The position numbers were made by a program, and so were the translations under genes. This document shows, one piece after another, positions 16,663 to 24,405 of a DNA stretch of 35,617 nt. The stretch comes from Coriobacteriia bacterium. Lineage in GTDB: Bacteria > Actinomycetota > Coriobacteriia > WRKU01 > WQUG01. The notes beneath the pieces are model-generated. The model did no database searches, was not told the DNA's origin, and saw only the letters and a program-made list of their open reading frames with translations. Numbering within the stretch: the stretch's first letter is position 1; each line of letters begins with the position of its first letter. The stretch spans positions 1 through 35,617 of the forward strand of contig WQYT01000012.1 in NCBI GenBank assembly GCA_009781115.1, in the 5' to 3' direction.

Positions 16663-17402
16663 GTGAGATTGAAGCAGCAGACGCCGCCGCGAAGCGAGTG
16701 TTTCACTATGCGGGGCAGAGTTGCACCTATTCCCTGGTCTTTACGGACAGGCGCAGTCTTGCTTTGACGGTGCGCCCTGACGGGAGCCTTGAGGTACGTG
16801 TCCCTTCTGGCACAAATACACAGCAAGTTGAAGAATTCCTAGAGAAGAAATGGCTGTGGATTGATAAGCAGCTCGTGATGTTTGAGCGCTACCGTAAGCC
16901 GGCTCATCTACTTTGTGCCGCCGCCGGAGCCTCGCTCTACTATCTGGGGCGGCAGTATATCTTGAAGGTCGTCGAAAGAGATGAGGAGCTTGTTAGGATT
17001 GAGGGGGGCAAACTAGCGGTGTATACTGCGGCTCAGACTGCAGATGAGGCGCATAATCGCAGGCTTCTTGAACGCTGGCTGGCGTTTCGCAGGCAGCGGG
17101 TGTTTTGGCAGCAGTATGTGCTTGCGTGTCGACGATTTCATCTGCCAGACGACGTGCGTCCGCAGTTGTGCTGGAAAACAATGCGCACCCAGTGGGGGAG
17201 CTATAGCTCGAAAACTCACACCGTGTATTTGAATTCGCGTTTGATTGAAGCGCCGACCGAGGCGATTCGCTTTGTTTGCATCCACGAGCTGTGTCATATC
17301 GAGCATCCACGACATGATGAGGCTTTCTACAAAGCAATGGATCACTATCAGGATCCCGACTGGCGCAAGGTGAAGGAAAAGCTTGAGCTACGCTTTGGTT
17401 GA
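16659..17402 (+). CDS. YgjP-like metallopeptidase (SprT/M48 type fold)
   Basis: A 247-residue protein with the zinc motif HELCHIEH at about 209-216 followed by HPRHDEAFY, and the preceding WGSYSSKTHTVYLNSRL typical of YgjP/WLM-type metal hydrolases. The first 110 residues are the antiparallel N-terminal domain. The gene overlaps the hsdR stop by 4 bp, an arrangement commonly found in type I restriction operons, although the substrate is not known. It ends the operon. Confidence 0.9.
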   Translation: MSEIEAADAAAKRVFHYAGQSCTYSLVFTDRRSLALTVRPDGSLEVRVPSGTNTQQVEEFLEKKWLWIDKQLVMFERYRKPAHLLCAAAGASLYYLGRQYILKVVERDEELVRIEGGKLAVYTAAQTADEAHNRRLLERWLAFRRQRVFWQQYVLACRRFHLPDDVRPQLCWKTMRTQWGSYSSKTHTVYLNSRLIEAPTEAIRFVCIHELCHIEHPRHDEAFYKAMDHYQDPDWRKVKEKLELRFG

Positions 17403-17543
17403 CGTATTACTGCGAGGGTGATTGCAAATTTGCTGAATCGCCTGTATGTTGATGGGGCGAAAGCATTGATGCCAAGCAAATGCGGAGGTAGTCCAATTCG
17501 CCAGTCTTCTTGCCGGTTTAATACCTTAGGTTAGGCGGTGCTT

Positions 17544-17624
17544 ACACTTTTCCGGAATTTGGAAGAGGCTATCCCGACACTTTTTCGGAATCTAAAATGG
17601 GCAATTTCTACACTTTTCCGCGAT
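17544..17624. mobile_element. Three 33-bp-spaced repeats resembling an IS21-type end
   Basis: ACACTTTTCCGGAAT (17544-17558), ACACTTTTTCGGAAT (17577-17591) and ACACTTTTCCGCGAT (17610-17624) lie exactly 33 bp apart. Multiple short direct repeats at a fixed spacing are how IS21-type elements bind transposase at their ends. No transposase or second end is visible, so this is a solo remnant or a binding-site array. It sits between the restriction operon and the serA stop at 17629. The rest of 17403-17543 shows nothing supportable. Confidence 0.4.
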
Positions 17625-17628
17625 TTCG

Positions 17629-18798
17629 TTACTCTAACACCCGGACGGCCAGGACTCCGTCGATGGATGCGAGCTTTGTCACCACTGCATCCGGTACGGC
17701 GCCGTCGATGTCTGCCAGGGTGTAGGCCAGCTCTCCGCGGGATTTGTTCAGCACTTCTGCAAGGTTGAGGCCGGCGTCGGCCAAAACGGTCGAGACCTGG
17801 CCTACCATGTTGGGGATGTTGCGATTGGCGATGCAGACGCGCGTGGTTCCCGGCGCGCGGCTCAGCTCTGCGGCGGGGAAGTTCACGCTGTTGCGGATCA
17901 CGCCATCTTCCAGATAGGCGCGCAGCTCGTCGGCTGCCATGCGGGCGCAGTTCTCCTCGGCTTCTGCGGTCGAGGCCCCCAGATGCGGCAGGGTGACCAC
18001 GCGCTCGCGCGTATTGAGCGCAGGGCTGGGGAAGTCGCAGACATAGCCGCGCAGGCGGTCGCTCTCCAGGGCTGCGACCAGGGCATCCTCATCGACGATG
18101 GGCGCGCGGGCAAAGTTGATGAGCACCGTGTCGGGCTGCATCAGGGCGAGCTGTTCTGCGCCGATCATGCCGGTCGTGGCAGGCAGGAGGGGGACGTGTA
18201 TGGTGATGATGTCGCTCTTGCTCAGCAGCAGATCAAGCTCGGTCGTGCGGTTGACCTCGGGTGAAAGCTTCAGCGCGTGCTCAACAGAGAGCAGAGGGTC
18301 ATAGCCGTAGACCTTCATCCCCAGGGCGCAGGCTGCGTTGGCAACTTCGACGCCGATGGCGCCCAGGCCAATGACGCCGAGGCTGCGTCCGGGCAGCTCA
18401 AAGCCCACGTAGGTCTTCTTGCCCGCTTCGACGGCCTTTGACATCGCGTCTGTGTCGCCGGTCAGGCGGTGCGCGAAGGCGGCCGCCGGGACGATGTTGC
18501 GCGCGGCCAGGAACAGCCCCGCCATAACAAGCTCCTTGACGGCGTTGGCGTTGGCCCCGGGGGTGTTAAACACGGGGATGCCACGCTCGCTGCAGGCAGC
18601 GACAGGGATGTTGTTCGTGCCCGCGCCGGCGCGCGCGATGGCGCGCACGCTGAGAGGTATCTCGCCTGCGGGCAGCGCGTAGCTGCGCAGCAGCAGGGCG
18701 TCAGGATCGCTCAGCTCTGGCCCAACTTCATAGAGATCGGCAGGCAGGCGGCTGGTGCCGACCTCGCTGATAGCGTTCAGTGTTTTGATGCGATACAT
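17629..18798 (-). CDS. serA: D-3-phosphoglycerate dehydrogenase
   Basis: A 389-residue enzyme oxidising 3-phosphoglycerate to 3-phosphohydroxypyruvate, the first step of serine synthesis. NAD-binding GLGAIG lies in VIGLGAIGVEVANAA (about 147-161); the catalytic Arg is in NFARAPIVDED and the His in LPHLGAS. A C-terminal ACT domain (about 320-389) suggests serine feedback. The short form without the extra ASB domain is normal in many bacteria. AAAGGA precedes the ATG. It follows serC by 69 bp on the same strand, with a stem-loop in the gap. Confidence 0.95.
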   Translation of the reverse strand: MYRIKTLNAISEVGTSRLPADLYEVGPELSDPDALLLRSYALPAGEIPLSVRAIARAGAGTNNIPVAACSERGIPVFNTPGANANAVKELVMAGLFLAARNIVPAAAFAHRLTGDTDAMSKAVEAGKKTYVGFELPGRSLGVIGLGAIGVEVANAACALGMKVYGYDPLLSVEHALKLSPEVNRTTELDLLLSKSDIITIHVPLLPATTGMIGAEQLALMQPDTVLINFARAPIVDEDALVAALESDRLRGYVCDFPSPALNTRERVVTLPHLGASTAEAEENCARMAADELRAYLEDGVIRNSVNFPAAELSRAPGTTRVCIANRNIPNMVGQVSTVLADAGLNLAEVLNKSRGELAYTLADIDGAVPDAVVTKLASIDGVLAVRVLE

Positions 18799-18837
18799 AA
18801 AGACGATCCTTTCATCTCTTACTATGTCATTGTACTT

Positions 18838-18872
18838 GCTGACAAAATTACCCCTGGGGTATTTTTGTCAGC
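18838..18872 (-). terminator. Stem-loop between serC and serA
   Basis: GCTGACAAAATTACCCC faces GGGGTATTTTTGTCAGC with one mismatch, a nearly 17-bp stem with a tiny loop. It overlaps the serC stop codon. There is no U-run after it on the minus strand, so it may only reduce read-through or stabilise the serC message rather than end transcription. Confidence 0.55.
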
Positions 18873-20001
18873 AGTGTGCGGCTTCAAATTCAGCCATAAA
18901 CGTGACCAGCACCTCGACGTCTTCAAGTTCCAGCGCGTTGTAGAGGCTCGCGCGGATGCCGCCGACCGAGCGGTGGCCCTTCAGGTTCACCAGCCCCGCC
19001 TCGGCCGCCCCGGCCACAAAGGCGTCGGTGAGCTCCTGGTCCGGGTCCGGGCCCGGGCCCGAGCCCGAGCCCGGGCCCTGATCCGGGTCGCTCAGCGTAA
19101 AGACCACGTTCATGCGACTGCGCGCGTCGGGCGCAACCGGGTTGTGATAGAGGCGGGAGGAATCGATGGCGCTGTAAAGCAGGTCTGCCTTTACGCGATT
19201 GCGCACAGCCATCGCCTCAAGGCCGCCACGGGCGATGATCCACTCCAGCGTCAGGCCCAGCAGGTAAATCCCAAAGGTTGGCGGCGTATTGAGCATCGAG
19301 TCGCTCGCGGCCATCTTGGCGTAGTTGAAGATGTCGGGCGTCTCCGGACGGGCGTGGCCCAGCAGGTCGTCGCACACGATGACCAGCGTCAGCCCCGCCG
19401 GCCCCATGTTCTTTTGCGCGCCGGCATAGATCAACCCAAAGCGGTTTACCTCAAGCGGCTCTGACAGCAGCGAGGAAGAGAAGTCCGCGACCAGCGGCAC
19501 AGTGTCGCCGGGGTCAGGGACGTAGCCAAACTCAACGCCGCCGATGGTTTCATTGGGCGTGTAGTGCAGGTAGCGCGTGCCCGGATCGATCGTGAAGCTG
19601 CCCGGCGTGGGCACGGTGGTGTAGTTGCTGGCGTCCTCGTCGGCGACAACCTGGACCTCGACGCCCTGGGCAAGGGCGGCCTTGATGGCCTTGCCCGACC
19701 ATTGCCCGGTGTTCAGGAAGGCGGCCACCTCTCCCGGATCGCTCAGGTTCATCGGCACGGCGGCAAACTGCCCAGTGGCGCCCCCCTGTAAAAACAGCAC
19801 GCGATAGTTATCCGGCACGCCTAAGACCTGGCGCATCAGCTCCTCTGCGTGGGCGGCGCAGGCGACGAAATCCTTGCCCCGGTGCGAGACCTCCAGTACC
19901 GACATGCCGCTGCCCTGCCAGTCGCAGAGCTCGGCCTGCGCCTGCTCCAGAATCTCTAAAGGAATGGCGGCTGGTCCGGCGGAGAAGTTATGAACACGCA
20001 T
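18868..20001 (-). CDS. serC: Phosphoserine aminotransferase
   Basis: A 377-residue PLP enzyme that transaminates 3-phosphohydroxypyruvate to phosphoserine. It starts with the family opening HNFSAGPAAIP; the PLP lysine is in AGAQKNMGPAG (near 200). Near the C-terminus a Pro/Gly/Asp/Gln/Ser run (about 304-321, framed by two DPDQ copies) is encoded by a GC-rich repeat at about 19034-19091 and interrupts otherwise conserved sequence. The enzyme may tolerate it as a surface loop. Promoter and palindromic operator are just upstream. Confidence 0.95.
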   Translation of the reverse strand: MRVHNFSAGPAAIPLEILEQAQAELCDWQGSGMSVLEVSHRGKDFVACAAHAEELMRQVLGVPDNYRVLFLQGGATGQFAAVPMNLSDPGEVAAFLNTGQWSGKAIKAALAQGVEVQVVADEDASNYTTVPTPGSFTIDPGTRYLHYTPNETIGGVEFGYVPDPGDTVPLVADFSSSLLSEPLEVNRFGLIYAGAQKNMGPAGLTLVIVCDDLLGHARPETPDIFNYAKMAASDSMLNTPPTFGIYLLGLTLEWIIARGGLEAMAVRNRVKADLLYSAIDSSRLYHNPVAPDARSRMNVVFTLSDPDQGPGSGSGPGPDPDQELTDAFVAGAAEAGLVNLKGHRSVGGIRASLYNALELEDVEVLVTFMAEFEAAHC

Positions 20002-20046
20002 GAAGAAATCCTCGCTTTCTTACCCTCATAAACAGCTGAGCGACGC

Positions 20047-20074
20047 CGTATGTACACAACTTTGTGTTCATACG
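20047..20074 (-). promoter_or_regulatory. Palindromic operator at the serC transcription start
   Basis: CGTATGTACACAA (left) and TTGTGTTCATACG (right) form a 28-bp inverted repeat with 13-bp arms, one mismatch, and a 2-bp centre. It begins about 10 bp beyond the -10 box, where a repressor would block initiation. The regulator is not in the window. Confidence 0.65.
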
Positions 20075-20083
20075 AAAAAAGCA

Positions 20084-20112
20084 AGTATAGCACGGAGTTT
20101 TCCTTTCGCCAA
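20084..20112 (-). promoter_or_regulatory. serC promoter
   Basis: On the minus strand TTGGCG (20107-20112), a 17-bp spacer, and TATACT (20084-20089), matching the housekeeping sigma consensus. Transcription would begin near 20077, leaving a leader of about 75 nt that contains the palindrome at 20047-20074. Confidence 0.7.
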
Positions 20113-20216
20113 CAAAATCAAAAATTGATGTAATTTTTGGTTTGATTTCACATCTTTATATATAGGAGCGCTCTGCGTTTTAAGGGAGTATTTTACAGGG
20201 AGTAAAGGAGAATTTA

Positions 20217-21131
20217 ATGAGCGATGGAAAGCATGTGAGGATTTTGGCGCTGGTTCTGGCGCCGGTTCTGGCGCTAAGCGTAGCGCTTATGCTTACGGGG
20301 TGTAGCGCCTCCAGCATCACGAGTAAGTTAGACAGTATTGGCGCGCCTGCGGGCGAGGATCTTTACCAGAAGCTTAACACGGCGATTTCCAGTCCGGATC
20401 GGGCGAAAAGCAGCGATCTTCCCGGTACCTTTACCTTTACGGCAAAGGCGTTATCTGACCCTGCAAATGTTACGGTGGATGGCAAGGACTGCGTGTATAT
20501 ATCCGCCCGCATTTCCCGCAATATTAACGACGACTTCGCAATTGATCTAACCGACCTTGCGGCGGCCAGCAGACCAGCTAAGGGAGACCTTGTTAAAGTG
20601 ACGGGGAAGTTAGACGGTACCGTGTACTGGACCGAGGACAGCAAAAGGGTGTCGTTGCTTGACATCAAGGCGTCAAAGATCGAGAAACTGCCCGAAAGCA
20701 CCATAAAGCCGTCTACCAAATCAACGGTAACCGTAGGTTCTGCTCAGTATACGTTTGCAGGCGCGCACTTTGGTACTGATGCGCTGGGCAAGGTAGTGAT
20801 CATCTACTTTGACTTCACCAACAAAGCAACAGCAGACGCCTCGCCTGACCTGCGCAAATTCTTTGTGTTTCAGGGCGATGGGCTTTTGGATTCAGAGGGC
20901 ATCAGCGTAAAGGGAGCAGACCCTCACGCACTTGCCGCTAATGGGCCAGGGATTGCGGACAAGACCTATGCCGGAAAGACCCAACGTTACTATATGGCCT
21001 ATGAAGTCAGTAAAGATCCTGGCAAGGACTCCAAAACGGCCTACGTGTGTCTGTATGATGACGACTTCAATCAGACCAACGAAATCGCCCTTCCTTTGGC
21101 GGCGTCTTACGCCGCGTTGCAAGGGAAGTAG
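20217..21131 (+). CDS. Secreted lipoprotein with DUF5067-like domain
   Basis: A 304-residue protein. Signal peptide of about 28 residues with lipobox LTGC (Cys about 29), so an acylated surface protein. The C-terminal half (about 165-295) with VVIIYFDFTNKA and the Tyr/Asp-rich strands resembles the DUF5067/DUF4352 group of Gram-positive lipoproteins, all of unknown function. The middle (50-160) has an OB-like strand pattern (KGDLVKVTGKLDGTVYW). AAAGGAG precedes the ATG. It heads a run of plus-strand genes. Assignment of the domain is tentative. Confidence 0.78.
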   Translation: MSDGKHVRILALVLAPVLALSVALMLTGCSASSITSKLDSIGAPAGEDLYQKLNTAISSPDRAKSSDLPGTFTFTAKALSDPANVTVDGKDCVYISARISRNINDDFAIDLTDLAAASRPAKGDLVKVTGKLDGTVYWTEDSKRVSLLDIKASKIEKLPESTIKPSTKSTVTVGSAQYTFAGAHFGTDALGKVVIIYFDFTNKATADASPDLRKFFVFQGDGLLDSEGISVKGADPHALAANGPGIADKTYAGKTQRYYMAYEVSKDPGKDSKTAYVCLYDDDFNQTNEIALPLAASYAALQGK

Positions 21132-21142
21132 GAAGGGCGCAC

Positions 21143-21178
21143 AACCAAAGCAACCAAAGCAACCAAAGCAACCAAAGC
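21143..21178. repeat. Four 9-bp tandem repeats AACCAAAGC
   Basis: Units at 21143, 21152, 21161 and 21170 are identical and lie between the lipoprotein stop and the next start. Short tandem repeats of different sequence occur in other gaps of this window (21949, 31495). Confidence 0.95.
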
Positions 21179-21209
21179 AGGAGATTGAAACGAGGAGGGA
21201 GAAGCCATC

Positions 21210-21947
21210 ATGCAACAGTATTTGATCACCGTTGTCGTCATCGTGGCGGTGGTAGTGGTTATCACGGGTATCGGGGTGATCTATTCCCGCAGGCTTATGG
21301 CAAACGCGCGGGACCGCGATGTCACCGGAGGTGTTCCTGCGCAGGGCCAACCGGGAGCGGCGCCAGCAGCGGCGTCAGCGCCAGAGCCAGCGCCTGACCT
21401 GCCCCAGATCTACGAAAGGTCCGATGTGGACCAGCAATCCGACCACCCGCTTGGCGCGGTGCAAAGCGTCATCCGTGGACGTATACGGTTTTTGCCGTAT
21501 GGTCTGGTAACGATTGCCGCCATGCTGCTGGGCCTCTGGATGCTGTACTTCACGAACCGGCTGGCCGAGTACACAACATCTTCGCTCGCAAAACTGGCTG
21601 CAACAGCCCTGATGGCGGCAGGTATCATCTATGGACTGCGGGTGATCAGCTACGTCACCTATCGCGTGAAGCTGCGGCGCTCAGGCTTTGAGATCTCCAG
21701 CATCTTTGGGACCAAAGCCTATGACTACCAGGACGCGGATTTCTATTTAACGCAAGATATTGAGCATTTTTCAGAAGGCGGCTATCGCCAGGCGTTCTGG
21801 TCCACGTGGCGCTTTAACCTGATATGGGTATGCCAGATACAGCTTAAAGAGGAGCATAAGCTGCTCACGCTCAAGAGCAGCCGCTACTCTCAGCTTAAAA
21901 GCAAGATACAGATGTTGCAGGCGTCACTGACAGTCATTGACCACTGA
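21210..21947 (+). CDS. Membrane protein, unknown
   Basis: A 245-residue protein with an N-terminal hydrophobic segment (about 5-24, Val/Ile-rich), a Pro/Ala/Gln linker (42-62), then two membrane segments (near 98-115 and 125-145) and a soluble C-terminal PH-like region with many Tyr, Lys and Arg. The GFEISSIFGTKAYDYQD strand pattern resembles small bacterial PH-like domains, but I cannot name the family. GAGGAGG or similar precedes the ATG. Likely co-transcribed with the lipoprotein. Confidence 0.75.
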   Translation: MQQYLITVVVIVAVVVVITGIGVIYSRRLMANARDRDVTGGVPAQGQPGAAPAAASAPEPAPDLPQIYERSDVDQQSDHPLGAVQSVIRGRIRFLPYGLVTIAAMLLGLWMLYFTNRLAEYTTSSLAKLAATALMAAGIIYGLRVISYVTYRVKLRRSGFEISSIFGTKAYDYQDADFYLTQDIEHFSEGGYRQAFWSTWRFNLIWVCQIQLKEEHKLLTLKSSRYSQLKSKIQMLQASLTVIDH

Positions 21948-21948
21948 C

Positions 21949-21978
21949 GGGCGAGGGCAGGGGCAAGGGCGAGGGCGA
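21949..21978. repeat. Five GGGCRR hexamers
   Basis: GGGCGA, GGGCAG, GGGCAA, GGGCGA and GGGCGA follow one another directly after the stop at 21947. Hexamer arrays like this expand by slippage. Confidence 0.85.
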
Positions 21979-22036
21979 AAGCTTGCACGCTGGGCAGCCC
22001 TGGCCAGCAAGACACCAATATGGAGGAGGATTCAGC

Positions 22037-22768
22037 ATGAAACTGACCAAACGACTGGCGAAGATGTATCGGATAGATGTGACAAACATCAAGACTCTGG
22101 AGTCGTGGGAGAAAAACGGCTATGACGTCAGCGAGTTCAAGGACGCGGCTATCGCGCTGGCCGCCGCGCGCAAGGAGGCCCGTGAGCTCTACGACAAGAT
22201 GCATCCGGTTGACCTGGGCCGGCTGAGCGCCTATATCGCCACGCCCCGTGACCCGGAAAGCGAGTTTGTGTCAGACGCCGTTGCCAGCGGGGCGTCGGGA
22301 AAGCTCTTTGCCAGTAAGGCAAAGGAGCGCCAGATTGTGGCGAACTCTCCTTTGATCTATGGCGCGGTGGTGCAGGCCAATAACGCTTTGTGGGAGCCTG
22401 GTCACGCCATGCGTCTTCCTGCTGTGCTGGTCATCACTACTGATGAAGCGTATAAAAACGATATCGCCTGGCTTACCCAGATGGCAGCGACTATTGGCGA
22501 GCTGAGAAGTCAGGGCAACCTGCCTAAGGACATGCGCAAGCTTATTGATGACCTGCGTAACTCCATAAGCAGCTTTTGCCATAAGGTGGGAACAAGCGTG
22601 GCGGGTGGCGCCGATGTCTGGTGCGCTACCGTTTCATTTGATCAAAGCGATCTGCCCGGCACCCGCATCCCAAAAGAAGGCATCCTGCCCTTCCTGCTGA
22701 GGGAGCCCCCCAAAGAGAACAAGTTTATCCAGATGACGCTGGTACCCGCAAAGTACTACGCGGACTAA
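22037..22768 (+). CDS. Conserved-looking hypothetical protein, soluble
   Basis: A 243-residue protein from the ATG at 22037, which has AGGAGG 7-8 nt upstream; an earlier ATG at 21983 lacks one. The sequence begins with a basic helix (KLTKRLAKMYRI), has no signal peptide or membrane segment, and shows an ALAAARKEARELYDKMH helix and VLVITTDEAYKND strand. I do not recognise the family. It lies in the plus-strand run between two small membrane proteins, and probably belongs with them. Confidence 0.7.
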   Translation: MKLTKRLAKMYRIDVTNIKTLESWEKNGYDVSEFKDAAIALAAARKEARELYDKMHPVDLGRLSAYIATPRDPESEFVSDAVASGASGKLFASKAKERQIVANSPLIYGAVVQANNALWEPGHAMRLPAVLVITTDEAYKNDIAWLTQMAATIGELRSQGNLPKDMRKLIDDLRNSISSFCHKVGTSVAGGADVWCATVSFDQSDLPGTRIPKEGILPFLLREPPKENKFIQMTLVPAKYYAD

Positions 22769-22868
22769 CCCCGGCGCGCACAAAGGGGAATCGCCCCCTT
22801 GTAAGCGCTGTCTATCAGAGCGACTTTAAGCGCAGAGGAAAGAACAAACATTACGGAGGAGGGCTATC

Positions 22869-23336
22869 ATGGGCGAATTGCGTGAGTATCGGCGTACGAT
22901 CTGGCAGCTGATTAAATCTTTGCTGATTGCGCCGTTAGTGACTTTTGCTGTGGGCATGCTGTTTTTGTGGGTGCTCCAGTTTTACAACCCAACATGGTTT
23001 TTTGTGCTGGGGGTCATTGTGATTGCGGCGATATTCTTTGGCCTGCTCTACAGCGCGATCTTTGGCGAGAACCTGCGTTTTGAGCTTTCAGATGACGGGA
23101 CCTTTAGCTATTACAAGGGTCGCAAGTTAAAGAAAAGCTATGATCTGACTACCAGCGATCTGGGGTATCATCAGGTAAAAAGCGCCAATGGCGCGACGCG
23201 TCGGTTAAGCCTGCGCATTACTGATAAAGAGGGGCGCCCAGACATCGTAGAGTGCGAGCCCATTGGCTCAAAACAGTTTGACGAGATGTTTAAAGAGATG
23301 CAGAAGTACAGCAAGGTTGAGCCGGAGCGGCTGTAA
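22869..23336 (+). CDS. Small membrane protein, unknown
   Basis: A 155-residue protein with two adjacent membrane segments (about 18-36 and 42-64) and a basic soluble tail (72-155) with the FELSDDGTFSYYKGRKLKKSYDL strand set, resembling a PH-like sensor tail. GGAGGAGG precedes the ATG. The topology repeats the plan of the 245-residue protein at 21210. No family name is supported. Confidence 0.75.
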   Translation: MGELREYRRTIWQLIKSLLIAPLVTFAVGMLFLWVLQFYNPTWFFVLGVIVIAAIFFGLLYSAIFGENLRFELSDDGTFSYYKGRKLKKSYDLTTSDLGYHQVKSANGATRRLSLRITDKEGRPDIVECEPIGSKQFDEMFKEMQKYSKVEPERL

Positions 23337-23429
23337 AGATCAGCCGTGCGGTTGAACCAACGCGGCTGCAAGGACGCCGCTGGCAAGACTTTGAGCGGGC
23401 AGAAGGCTGTCCTGGACAGGGAGGAAGAC

Positions 23430-23894
23430 ATGGACATTACCGGAACAACAAACGGAATCCCCAACATGATTATTCTGTAGGGTGGCGTAGTAATTCTGAT
23501 CGCGATTATTGTCCTTACGGCAGGAATCATAAAAAAGAACAGGACCACAGCGCTGAGGCGGGCGTTTCTGGATAAGCACCCGGATGCGTCAAAGATATAT
23601 GCCATGAGCAAGGGCGTAATTGGCTCAAGCTGCGTGATCATACATCTGGTAGACGGCGAGAAGCCGATTGAGCTTGGCGAGGCCGGTAAAGACGGCGCGT
23701 GGGTGACCCCCGGCGAGCACCGCGTCCAGGTAGAGTGGACCTCAACGCGTCCCGGCGTCATATATCGTAGCGTCACGAAATCAACCGGCACTCTGGAAAA
23801 GACCATCGACGTAAGGCCAAACGCAACCTACGACCTGACCTATGATAAAAAGACCGGCGAGTTCACCTTCGCCGAGCAGGAGTTGTCCCGGTAA
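23430..23894 (+). pseudogene. Small membrane protein gene with in-frame amber codon
   Basis: The ATG at 23430 has GGAGG 6 nt ahead. Codon 17 is TAG (23478-23480). The same frame then stays open to 23894 and codes for a membrane segment (VVILIAIIVLTAGII) directly after the stop, a basic hinge and a 100-residue soluble domain ending EFTFAEQELSR. Coding quality continues on both sides of the stop, so a single nonsense change is the best reading, probably from CAG or a similar codon. An internal ATG at 23604 lacks a ribosome site. Confidence 0.75.
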
Positions 23895-23904
23895 GAGGGG
23901 CAAG

Positions 23905-23937
23905 GTGACATAAGGGGGACAGTCCCCATTTTGTCAC
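23905..23937. repeat. GTGACA palindromic repeat (REP-like)
   Basis: GTGACATAAGGGGGACAG faces the complementary CCCC and TGTCAC end, a 33-bp palindrome. It is followed by TTCATCCTTA. A degenerate relative with the same TTCATCCTTA tail lies at 31407-31441, so this is a repeat family. Similar GTGACA/GGGGAC palindromes are widespread and often associated with REP-type transposases, none of which is in view. Confidence 0.75.
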
Positions 23938-24126
23938 TTCATCCTTAGCTCGGTTAATAATGGTTTCTTTTTAACAAATCCTTGAATCAACTTATGCTGA
24001 GTTTGAGTAGGCAAGCACTGTTGCAAAAGAGTTGTTTCAGCGTAATCTATCAGTTGTTAAGCAAGAATGGTGAGCGCGGGGATGCCCGACGACAAGGGGC
24101 TTCGGCTCCTTCTGCTGTCGGGAGAG
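23938..24126. other. Non-coding gap with a stem-loop
   Basis: CCCGACGACAAGGGGC-TTCG-GCTCCTT..TGTCGGG at 24085-24122 forms a strong two-part stem with a TTCG loop. It abuts the RelE stop at 24127 and could end the toxin transcript, but no U-run follows. The remainder of the gap holds no recognisable gene. Confidence 0.5.
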
Positions 24127-24399
24127 CTATTTTCGCCGGTACACGTCTTTGCGATTGCCGATCTTAAATATATAGATACCAATCTCTTTATCATTGATGT
24201 GTGCCAGGAGCCTCCAGTCCCCGATGCGATAGCGCCACTGGTCATCGCGAGGGCCCGTCAAAGAGTGGCCCAAAGCGCGGGGATTCTTGCAGCCCTCAAG
24301 ATTCTTGTTCACCCATGAGAGGATGAGTGTCCTGGTGGGAGGGTCCATCTTATCAAGTGTCTTGAGCGCTCGCTTCTCGATTTTGACGGTATAGGCCAT
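24127..24399 (-). CDS. RelE/ParE superfamily toxin
   Basis: A 90-residue protein with the RelE pattern: KIEKRALKTLDKMDP helix, PRALGHSLTG loop, WRYRIGDWRLLAHINDKEIGIYIFKIGNRKDVY sheet with the basic and Tyr-containing C-terminus. RelE toxins cleave ribosome-bound mRNA. It lies 6 bp after the antitoxin gene and is cotranscribed with it. Typical size and complete motif set, so it looks functional. Confidence 0.9.
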   Translation of the reverse strand: MAYTVKIEKRALKTLDKMDPPTRTLILSWVNKNLEGCKNPRALGHSLTGPRDDQWRYRIGDWRLLAHINDKEIGIYIFKIGNRKDVYRRK

Positions 24400-24405
24400 G
24401 AGCGT

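Noticed and set aside
17544-17624. Small protein gene with repeating TLFRN residues
   Set aside because: The frame arises from the 33-bp-spaced DNA repeats; no ribosome site, no domain.
23478-23480. Pyrrolysine at the amber codon
   Set aside because: No pyl genes in the window and no reason to expect them; a nonsense mutation is simpler.
23604-23894. Independent 96-residue protein starting at 23604
   Set aside because: No ribosome site at this ATG, and the same frame upstream codes for a membrane segment that matches the domain layout of the neighbouring gene.
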